The position numbers and the translations under genes were made by a program. From Sepiola atlantica (taxonomy: Eukaryota > Mollusca > Cephalopoda > Sepiida > Sepiolidae): a DNA stretch of 64,000 nt. Below the pieces are notes generated by a model, which saw nothing but the letters and a program-made list of their open reading frames with translations, was not told the origin of the DNA and searched no databases. Positions 1 through 64,000 of this stretch are shown piece by piece. Each line of letters opens with the position of its first letter. Position 1 is the first letter of the stretch. The DNA is taken from contig OY744533.1 in the NCBI GenBank assembly GCA_963556195.1, positions 52,212,308 to 52,276,307 on the forward strand. Reading direction: 5' to 3'.

Positions 1-53515
<53,515 letters not shown>

Positions 53516-53559
53516 CGTGACCGATTGGAGGTGCTTGTGATGAATCAACTTTTCTGTGG

Positions 53560-53567
53560 TTTATATA
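53560..53567 (-). promoter_or_regulatory. TATA box of the EGF/VWD gene
   Basis: TATATAAA on the minus strand, 45-52 bp upstream of the ATG. Transcription would start about 53530-53540, leaving a 5' UTR of roughly 15-25 nt. A core TATA box suits a strongly and tissue-specifically expressed secretory gene (inference). Confidence 0.75.
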
Positions 53568-53569
53568 GG

Positions 53570-54190
53570 GATAAAAATTCGGAAAATGCCACGTCTACAA
53601 AATTAGTCGATATTCCTTTTGAAATCATGTAATACGTTATTTCATGAGCGTTTGCAGCAGGTGCTTCAAATGGGTTTGACCGTCACGTTCTTTTTCGAAT
53701 GAATAATGAGTACTTATAATGATCTATCCAATCAAATTAAAGGTTGTGACGCATGACTTTTTATTCTGGTAAAAAAAGTTCGGGATATATGAATGTGTCA
53801 TGACTTCAAATCGTAATTTTTAAAACATGTATTGTAATAATAATTTATCCTTTTCTGCTAAATGATCTCGTAGATCGATTTGATTGTATTTTTTTCAACT
53901 ATTACAAGTTTAAAAAAAATCTATTTTCAATGGAATAAACCTCCGCAAAAGTAATAGCTCAAATAGTAATTTAAATTAAATGAAAATGTCTTGATATATT
54001 CAAAAAGACATTTTATATTAATGACTTCTTTAGATAATAAATTTATAAAACTATTTTTAAGTATTTATTTCGATTTTTAAAAAATTAATTTATCTATTAT
54101 ATATTCGTGACTTTAATAATCTATTTTTGAAATGTGTCAAATAAACATTGAATATTTCATTATTAAAATTAACAACTTCAATCATGTTAC
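53570..54190. other. Upstream flank of the promoter
   Basis: AT-rich non-repetitive sequence. No binding site is claimed beyond the TATA box. Confidence 0.4.
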
Positions 54191-55338
54191 ACTTATGAAA
54201 TGTACAAAATTCACGATATTAAATTCCCTTATTGAAACAAGCACAATAAGGTGATACACAAGAAATGTTAAACATTTATGAATAAAAAGCATTTTAATAT
54301 ATTCCCAAAACATTCTATGTTAATATGCTTTGATTGGGTATTATATAACAATATTTATGGCACGTATTTTAATTTGTTTACTATTCATCTACATAGGATA
54401 TATACGTTATATTTCGAATATTTTTCCATATTAATTAAAAATAAATGAAAACTATCTCAATATATTAAAAATACGTTTCATCTTACATTTGTTTTTATTT
54501 CATGAATTTATAAAAATATTTTAAGGCATTTATTTCGATTTATTCATTTTTATTTCCATGTATTTATAATAGATAAGCGCGTATCTAAAACATATATTTT
54601 CTATAGAAGTAAACTCCGCATAAACAAGCCTTCAAATATTTATTTAAACTTAATGAAAAGTGTCTTCAGAGATATAAAAATACAATTTAGTTTAATGTTA
54701 TTTTAATTCATCTCATATAAACAGAGATTGTGCCGTCGATCTGTCCTTCCGTCGCAATTCTTTAAACCTAATAAATACGTTGTGGAATATTTCTCATTCA
54801 TAACGAAATTTTAGAAATTAAAACTATTCATTTAGAGTAACAAATAAATTCGCAGCAAATAAATTGGATGCCATGACGTGAAATTGAACCCGAAATGTTG
54901 AGATCGTCAGTCGGATGTTCTGTCAACAGAGCGATTTAGACTTTGTTATAGACAGAGCTTAAAGCATAACTTGATCAGACGTCATTGATTTATGATTTAG
55001 CTAATGCTTCCAGCGATATTAAAATATAAATAGATGAATGGGTTAATTGTCCAAAACAATTTATTTTGCTTTAACTACGTATTGGCGTTAAACCAATTTG
55101 AGATTTGATATATACTAGAATTTTGCCCGTAGGTCCCATATTTCTTGTTAATTTAAATAAATATTTCATGCGTTCTTATCTTGAACCACTTAAAAATGTA
55201 TGAGATAAACAATATTGAAACATCCCTAAGTGAAATAAGCATCTTTGTTCATGTGAGAATTGTGAAATGTACTAAATTCATGATATTAAATAATTCCTTA
55301 TGAAAATAATGACCTTTAATCCAGAAACATTTATAAAA

Positions 55339-56010
55339 TGTACGAAATTCAGAATATTGAAATAATGGAAATAAGTATATTTAATATCCTATGATTGATA
55401 TAAGAATCTTTGGATCGTGAAACACTTGTGAAATTTACAAAATTCAGAATATTGAAATAATGGAAATAAGTATATTTAATATCCTATGATTGATATAAGA
55501 ATCTTTGGATCGTGAAACACTTGTGAAATTTACAAAATTCAGAATATTGAAATAATGGAAATAAGTATATTTAATATCCTATGATTGATATAAGAATCTT
55601 TGGATCGTGAAACACTTGTGAAATTTACAAAATTCAGAATATTGAAATAATGGAAATAAGTATATTTAATATCCTATGATTGATATAAGAATCTTTGGAT
55701 CGTGAAACACTTGTGAAATTTACAAAATTCAGAATATTGAAATAATGGAAATAAGTATATTTAATATCCTATGATTGATATAAGAATCTTTGGATCGTGA
55801 AACACTTGTGAAATTTACAAAATTCAGAATATTGAAATAATGGAAATAAGTATATTTAATATTCTATGATTGATATAAGAATCTTTGGATCGTGAAACAC
55901 TTGTGAAATTTACAAAATTCAGAATATTGAAATAATGGAAATAAGTATATTTAATATCCTATGATTGATATAAGAATCTTTGGATCGTGAAATTTACAAA
56001 ATTCAGAATA
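55339..56010. repeat. Homogenised 95-bp block within the degenerate satellite, 7 copies
   Basis: Seven nearly identical 95-bp units; equivalent positions recur at 55406, 55501 and 55596. The unit is the ~72-bp repeat with an extra ~23 bp (aataatggaaataagtatat). The last copy is shortened by 11 bp. Confidence 0.97.
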
Positions 56011-56766
56011 TTGAATAGGTGTTGATTATGATACAATTTACGTAGAACCCACGATAATAATATTCTATTCTTCTAATACGTATTTCAGGCTTTTAAACAC
56101 AAGTTTAATGTGTAAAATCTACGACATTCAATATTTACTTATTGGAATCAGAATGTTTCGATCTTGAAACTATTGTTAAATATACAAAATTGACATAGTT
56201 GAAAAGTGCCTCATTGAAATACACATCTTTCTATCTTGAAACACTTGCGATATATATAAAATTTACGACATTGAATGAATCAATTATTTGTCGATATTAG
56301 AAACACTTGGAAAATATATTAAATTTACGATATTATATATCTTCATATTAAAATAAGCATATTTCGCATATAGACATTTGTGAAATGTACTAAATTCACA
56401 ATATTGAATATTTACATGGAATACGCATCTTTCTATCCTGAAACACTTTTTAAATTTATGACATTTGTGATATTTTATATTTTCTTATTGTTAAAGAGAG
56501 TAGAAGTAGACTTTGGGTTTACTTTCAGCAGCTTACTAACTCTGGGTTCCTTTATTTGGTCCTTTAGTTCTCACATTCCATGACCGATGTTTCTAACAAA
56601 GGGGGGGGGGGGTTTCTAGGTCGAAATCTATCCATCTAACATTTATCGTTGGCTAGCTTCTATTTTTGAAGTAGTATATTTTCAGCGCCTTACATCAAGT
56701 AGCTTAATTAATAGTCTGAGGCAATTTCCATAAAGAAATGAAATAAAATGAGTAGCTTTTTTATTG

Positions 56767-57150
56767 AAACACTTGTAAAATGTACAAAATTCATGATAAT
56801 ATAATTCCCTTATTGAAATATCCATCTTCAACCTACAAACAGTTGTTCAATGTACAAAGTTCACGATATTGAACATTCTCTTGTTAAACTAATGAGATTT
56901 CGACACTTGTGAAATGTACAAAATCAATAATATTTAAAATTCCCTTATTAAATATGAGGATCTTTGTTTAAACACTTGTAAAATGTACAAAATTTATGAT
57001 AATATTATTCCCTTATTGAAATATCAACTTTCAACCTACAAACAATGTACAAAGTTCACGATATTGAACATTCTCTTATTAAAATAAACAGATTTCGACA
57101 CTTGTGAAATGTACAAAATCAATAATATTTATAATTTCTCTATCAAATAT
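56767..57150. repeat. Three-monomer higher-order repeat, two copies
   Basis: A series of three diverged monomers, marked by ttcaacctacaaac, then cacgatattgaacattctct, then atttcgacacttgtgaaatg, appears twice at about 200-bp spacing. Confidence 0.75.
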
Positions 57151-57941
57151 GAGGAACTTTCGATCTTTAAACACTGCTTAAATATATGAATTTCACAATG
57201 TTAAAAATTCTGTTATTGAAAACGTATCTTTCGATCTTTAAATACTTGTGAAAGGTACGAAATTTATTATATTGAATATTCCTGTGTTTTTAAGCATTTT
57301 TAGATTTTGATACACTTGATATCTAATATCGACTCAGTATTTTTCGAACTGAAATGATTTGTAAAATATACAACCTTTTCAGAATTGAAATTTACATCAT
57401 TTACATACGCAACTTTCGATCTTGAAACACGCACAAAATGGATAATAGCTACGATTTTGAATATTCTCTTAATAACTAACGCATTTTCGATCTTGAATAA
57501 CTTGGCCAATATATGAAATTCACGATATTGAATGTTCTCTTGTTTAAATATTTATATTTCGCACTTATTGAAATAAACACATTTCCATATGGGAACATTT
57601 GTGAAATGTACGAAATTTACGATATTTTTTATTATTGAAATAAGCATCATTTGAACTTGAAACACTTGTAAAATGTAAGAAATTTACTTCATATTAACTC
57701 ATTGAAATACAATTTTTCACTCTTTAAACAAAGATAGACTATACCAAATTCATGATAGTGAATATTTATATAAAATAAGGATCTTTTGATCTTAAAACCC
57801 TTTCTAAAATGTACGAAATTCAAGATATTGTATATTCCCTAATTGAAATAAGCACAATTCGATATTGAGACACTTTTAAAATCTACAAAATCTACTTTTA
57901 AGTAAATATCGTTTACCTTAAATCATTTGCTAGATGTACAG

Positions 57942-57943
<2 letters not shown>

Positions 57944-58013
<70 letters not shown>
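57944..58013. repeat. (TA)n microsatellite
   Basis: TA run inserted within the satellite region. Confidence 0.95.
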
Positions 58014-61000
58014 TGTTTGTTTTCTTAATTTTTATTAAGGGTATTCGATAAATATATTTCTAGGTATTTAACCTATGAGATTATTTAATATATTTTATGT
58101 ACAAACGTAACGATATTCAAAATTATCTTATTGAAATAAGCTTATTTCGATGTTTAAACATATGGAGGAAATGTAAGAAATTGATAATATTAAAAATCCA
58201 CTCATTGAAATAACCATCTTTTAATAGTAAAACAGTTATGCAATATAAGACATTTTTAGGATATTGAATATTCCCATAATTGAAATAAGAATATTACAAC
58301 CTTCAAATACTTAAAAAGTGAATGGAATAAACGATATTAAATATTCAACTAGTGTAAAAGCATTTTTCGATTTTGAAACGCTCATGAAATGTACGAAATT
58401 TAAGACATTGAATATACTCTTATTGTAAGAAACATATTTCAGTCTTGAAATACGAGTTAAATGTATGAAATTCACAATATTGAATATTTTCTTCCGGAAA
58501 TAAGCATCTTTTAATCTTAAAACACTTTCAAAATTTACGAGAGTTATTGTATATTTCTTTTGTTGAAATGACTATGTTTTGCTCTCTAAACACTTGTAAA
58601 GTGTACAAAATTCATGATCTTTAACAATTTTTAATATCTTGAAACACTAGTGAACGTGAACAATTCACGCTATTGAAATACACACCTTTCGATTTTGAAA
58701 CACTTTAGAAATGTATAAAATTGTGCAGTTTTTTCAAAGTAGCCTTTTCAATAATAAACTTGTAAAATGTATACAATAACATTTAATATTCTCTTATTCA
58801 CGAGTCATCTTTTGATCTTGAGACACTTGTGAATATACATAATATATATACACGTAATTAACGATGTTGTATATTCCTTTATAAAACAATAACTTTTCGA
58901 TCATTAAATATTTGTGTAATGTACAAGAATAACAATATGTATATTCCTTTATTTCAACAAGACTTGTTCGATGTTTAAATTCTTGTATAATGTAAAAAAA
59001 CTCACGATATATTACATAACCGTATCGACATAAACATGTTTCCATCTTGAAACACTCGTAAACTGTACGACATTTACGATACTGTATATTTGCTTATTGA
59101 AAAAAACATCGTTTTCTCTTTAAACACTTGTATCATGTACGAAATTTACGATATTGAATACTTATCTAGAAGAAGCATCTTTCAAAACACTTGTGAAACG
59201 TACAAAACTTCTCTCATCGAAATAAGATTGGTTAAATATAAGTTCACAATTTTGAAAATGTTATTATTGAAATAAGCATCTTGAAATAATTTAAAACTCA
59301 ACCAAATTCATGGTATTGCCATTCACTTTCTGAAAAAGCATCTTTATTTCTTGAAATACTTGTGCAATATATTGTGTATTTGTTTACTTAAATAAGCATC
59401 TTTCAATATTGAAGTAATTGTGAAATGTTCGAAATTTACTATATTCAATATTCTCTGATTGTAACGAGCATTTTTTGACCTTGAAACAATTCACGATATT
59501 GAATATAGACATGAATAAACATATTTTCACTTTGAAACTCTTGTGAAATGTATGAAATCACGATATTGTATATTCCCTTACTGAAATAAGTACTTTTCAA
59601 TCTTGAAAAGTTTGTAAAATATACGTAATTTACAACATTGAAATAAGCATCTTTGACCTTAAAACATTTGTGAAATGTACAAAATTGACGATATTGAAAC
59701 ATTTTCGATCTTGCAACATAATGACACATATTATGCTATTGTATATTTCTGTTTTGAAAAACATCTTTCGATCTTAAAGCACTATACTTAATTCACGATG
59801 ATTTCATTATAAAAATAAGAAACTTTCCATCATGAAACACTTCTGGAGACACCTGTGAAATGTACGAAATTGACGATATGGTATGTTTCTTTTATTGAAA
59901 TAAGCATCCGTCGCTTTTTAAACACTTGCAAAATGTTTAAATTCACGATATTAAATATTTATAGTAATAAGAATCTTGTTACTTTTAAACAATTGCTAAA
60001 TGTACAAAATTCACGATATTGTATTCCGTTATTGAAATAAGTACCTTAAAATCGTGACAGACTTGTAAAATATACGAAATTTATGATATTATTATTTACC
60101 TACAGAAATAAGCATTAAAACACTTGCGAAATGTACGAAATTGACGATATTGAATATTATATTATAGAAATAAACATCTTTCGATCTATAAACATTTTGA
60201 AATGTAGGAAATTATTGATATTAAAAATTCTATTGTTGAAATGAGCATTATTCTATCTTGAAAATCTTTGTGAAAAGTACAAACTGAACATTATTGATAA
60301 TTGCTTATTTGATTAAGCATTTTTCTATCTTGAAAATCTTTGTGAAAAGTACAAACTGAACAATGTTGATAATTGCTTATTTGATTAAGCATTTTTCTAT
60401 CTTGAAATACTTGTGAAATGTACGGAATTCACAACAGTGCATAATTCATTATTAAAATAAGCGATTTCTGATCTTAACACAATCATGAAGTATATGAAAT
60501 TCATGATATTGACAATTCTATTATTAATAAAATCATATTTTGATCTAGAAACTTTTGTAAAATTAACAAGAGTCATGATATTGGATGTTCTTTTATTGGA
60601 ATAACTATATTTCGATCTTGAAACACTTGGGAAATTTTCGGAATTCAAAATATTGAATATTGGTACGGAACAAGTTCTTTTGAGCTTAAAACTAACGAGA
60701 GATGTATGAAATTCAAAATATTGTATGTTACTCACATTAACGTAAACATCTTTCGATCTTGAAACACTCGTTAAAATCTTTATGTTGAAATTAGTCTCAT
60801 AAAACAATTATCTTTTGATCTTAAAACACTTATGAAATGTATGAAATGTATGATATTGACAAGTCTCCTATTGAAAAAGCATCTTTCGATCTTGCGACAT
60901 TTATAAACTATATGAAATTCACGATATTAAATATATCCTTATTTAAATAAACATTTTCAGATCTTGTAAAAGTTGTGTAATGTACAACATTCACGATATT

Positions 61001-61409
61001 AAATACGACATTATTGAAATAAGCATATTAAGAACTGTACGAAATTTACAATATTAATAGTTACTTATTGACATAAGCATCTTCGACTTTGAAAAACATG
61101 TCAAATGTGCGAAGTTCCATTTGAAGATTCTCTTATTTAAATAAGTATACTTATATTTTGAAGCACTTGTACAATGTACAATATTCTACACATTGAACAT
61201 CCCCTGTTATAAATAAGTCCATTTCGAAACACCTGTACAATGTCAAAATTATCAATGTTGAAACATTCCCGGATTGTCCAAATATTTTTCAATGTTGAAC
61301 CACTTCTAAAATGTCCGAACTCGCAATGTTGAAAATACCTTATTGAAATAAGCATCTCTCGACCCTCAAACACCTAGGAAATGTACAAAATTCAAAATAA
61401 TATTTAAAT

Positions 61410-63278
61410 CATCTTATTGCTTATTCAGTTTTGATATTTGAATTTGTAGCTATATCATTTCATCTGACTTTTTTAAAAACAATTTTTAAATCTAAATTAG
61501 AATGAATGAACTCCATCTTTTTAATCAGCAATAAATTTAACCAACAATTATTGTATTTATTATTAATAAATAAAACTTTAATAATAGTAATATATTATTT
61601 TTTATAATTATAACGCATGCTTCTTCTAAAACTTAGTGTCGTAAAAATGCTTTCTGGTCCTGTCGTAAGGAATCAATTAATTTTACTCTTTTGTTCATAG
61701 AATAGGAATTATCGAAGACGCTCAAAAATGATTTTTACATTCATACACAGTTATTGATTTTTGTAATTAATTAATTTTATTGAATAAAATAGATGGATTT
61801 TATGATAAAATTCAAATAAATAAGTTAATTAATTCTAAAACAACAAAATAAATATAGTTTTTTTAAAGTATTTCAACAAATTAAAATACTTATCGTATAT
61901 ATTTACAATTTTATAAAGTGGTATCTAAAACAAAATATTTAAAAAGAATTTTATTTTAAATATTCCAATAAATCAAAAAAATATTCGCCGTTGTTGACGC
62001 AGTATATTCAGAGTTACTTCGCTTGAATTATATTCAAGTTATCTACACTGAATTATTACTTGTCAAAGTGAGTATGAACTCTTCAATTTTGAACTAAAAA
62101 AGCTCACAAATTATAGTGTAATATTCGAAATCGAGGATGGTACTTTTTCTTGCTTAGGATTGAAGCTAGTTCTATGTATTCCGTCTTGTCTCAACATTTT
62201 TCATGTTTTTTTCACTGCTGACGGTTCTTCACAAGCATCTAGCTATTTCAGAATGAGCCCTTTTTATATTTGTCGCAGCATTCGTGATCACAACTATTCT
62301 CTTATAATACAAAGTAAGCTGTATTTACTTTATATAGCTATGCATTCTCTATAACTTGTTTACCCTGGCGATCCATATTATTTTGATTGTGCGTAGGGGC
62401 TTTTAATGTTTACTCTTTCGTTAGTAATAGCGTCTGTAATTTTCACCACTTACTTTGAAGAATGTTGCATGATGTCACTTTTACGTTTGTCTAAAACACA
62501 CATACACTGAGATAAATAAATGTATACTATACTTGTGATGGGACTATTTCAATATTATTCCCGATTCCGATACTATTACCGATTGCAATTTCGATTCTAA
62601 AATCCCCTAAAAAGGTAGAATTTCATTTTGGGGTAGCGGAAAGTTCTAATCTACTTTTAAATGTTAAATCTGATAAAAATAGTGTTTTGCCTTTTAAACT
62701 GCATTTAAACAGGTTCGTATTTCGCCTTCAAACATTCCGATATATTTTAAATTAAAAACTTAACTATTTTTATTTTATTCTATTTTATTTCCAATCTAGC
62801 GTTTTATTCACATTATCGTCCATACTTATTTCAGCCATTTGACCGAATCTTAACATTGTTTTAATAATTCTCCGGCTGGGAAGATATATTTGTTGTGTGT
62901 AATTTTCTACTAATCTTTATTTCTATGCTACCCTTTCAATATTTTGGATCAAGTGCAGCTCGGTGCACTGAAAAACATTCAAATATTCTGCTACTTGCCT
63001 TTTGTCTTCAGAAAAATACTGCCCATTTTTTAATCTTTTTCTAAATTTTCTTAATTCGTTTAAAATGATTACCCTTAATTATTGATTTATATTCGAATGG
63101 TTCGTTTTTATTCAGAGAAAAAATCATGAAAAAAATTTATATTATTTTCCAAAAAATATTAAAAGCTGATTATTTTCAAAATTAACTCCTCCCTTCTTAT
63201 GAGAAGAGTATTTTTCTTTGAAAAATCCAGGATTAAAGGACTCACTACTGTTCTTATGTTAAATTAAAAATAGTTATG

Positions 63279-63342
<64 letters not shown>

Positions 63343-64000
63343 ATTTTATGAAGGCTTACCAAAGCATTCCTTTCAGGACACCAATGATCACCATTAAAGA
63401 TATTTTTTCTTACAAATATTATTTATTCAAATTAAATGTTTTTCCTACACGTGTTTCACTACCAAGCAGTTACTTGCTTGGCAGATCATCAGGGAAATTA
63501 AATGTCTGGAATACTGGTTTCAACTGCCGACAATACACAATGTGGCGTTGCAATAGTTGAGGTCACTTAAGAAGAGAAGAGGAAAACAAATATGTGTGTG
63601 TGTGTGTGTAATTACCTTTACTCACATTTAACCATAATTAATTCCAATATCAAGCATACATTTATAGTAGTAGGATTTTTTTTCATAATACTTTTGAACA
63701 AATTTATAAAAAATACTATCCTATAATATACTTAAAACACATTAATTAAATGTTATGGCTTTCTAACAGCTTGCTATTCTAATTTCCAATATAAACAAGA
63801 ACACAATTTCTTACATATAAATTGATTTAAATTGACACAAAGGTTTATGTAGTTGCTCAATAGCGCACAACACGACTGCAGCTTTCTATCTAACATCATA
63901 TAATCATCATTATTCATGAAAAAACTTCCATATTTAATCCAAAAGCACTTTATTCACGGACCATTGTTTCTGCTCATTTGAAAAATATACATGTTAATTA
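61410..64000. other. Intergenic AT-rich sequence
   Basis: No coding exon, RNA gene or element could be supported. It contains (TA)n at 63279-63340 and a short (GT)n near 63592-63609. The 70-codon open frame at 63.35 kb has no recognisable features. Confidence 0.5.

Larger units (their letters stand above)
54190..61410. repeat. Degenerate ~72-bp tandem satellite, about 7 kb
   Basis: Scores of diverged copies of a unit with this order of words: ttcgatcttgaaacacttgt, gaaatgtacaaaattcac, gatattgaatattc, ccttattgaaataagcatc. Spacing between equivalent words is mostly 60-76 bp. It is weakest at 54.3-55.2 kb, which also holds sequence related to the intron at 38.6-39.2 kb (gtccaaaacaatttattttg at both). 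The many short open frames in the region are incidental. Confidence 0.9.

Noticed and set aside
55339..56010. CRISPR-like or regulatory direct-repeat array
   Set aside because: The 95-bp units are contiguous and part of a wider degenerate satellite.
63348..63560. Plus-strand 70-codon frame near the right edge
   Set aside because: No recognisable features; chance frame beside a (TA)n tract.

Overview
This is AT-rich animal nuclear DNA, most likely from a cephalopod such as an octopus. The evidence is large AT-rich introns, very many long (TA)n tracts, GT-AG introns with symmetric phase-1 exons, a non-LTR retrotransposon remnant and dispersed repeats. The species is an inference: no ribosomal or mitochondrial marker is present.

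One minus-strand gene dominates. It starts at a TATA box and a signal-peptide exon near 53.5 kb and runs leftward to the window edge, and probably beyond it. I placed 36 exons directly by reading frame, splice sites and phase; a few more near the left edge are only candidates. In transcript order it encodes: a signal peptide; 26 EGF-like domains, each on its own phase 1-1 exon of 108-117 nt (51.1 to 18.2 kb); a complete VWF-type D assembly (VWD on two exons, then C8, TIL and an E/VWC-like module; 17.3 to 11.1 kb); a 192-codon VWA exon with a degenerate metal site (6.9-6.3 kb); and a tail of 14-19-codon cysteine-bearing mini-exons (5.1 to 1.7 kb). The visible coding length is about 1,640 codons. 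It looks like a secreted, disulphide-rich adhesive, mucin-like or matrix protein. I do not recognise it as a named gene.

The EGF array records its own growth. From 51 to 42 kb two exon types alternate (P-type with C-K-N-G-G-T-C, Y-type with Y-C-T-R). Two related P-type exons follow at 40.5 and 37.8 kb, with duplicated introns. A four-exon module at 36.5-30.4 kb recurs almost unchanged at 28.1-24.8 kb. The most diverged EGF exons lie at 22.5, 21.5, 19.0 and 18.2 kb. Introns hold lineage-specific insertions and deletions that separate the copies, including a LINE fragment, a 952-bp deletion and different numbers of a (TA)n-linked repeat. One decayed EGF exon lies at 37.4 kb.

Repeats fill the rest. 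A 3.2-kb satellite (15-bp monomer organised as a 45-bp higher-order unit) sits inside the intron before the VWA exon (7.74-10.98 kb). A 37-bp minisatellite lies at 5.4-5.8 kb. Upstream of the promoter, about 7 kb (54.2-61.4 kb) is a very degenerate ~72-bp tandem repeat that contains a nearly perfect seven-copy 95-bp block (55.34-56.0 kb). I found no supported gene on the plus strand, no tRNA or rRNA gene, and nothing prokaryotic.
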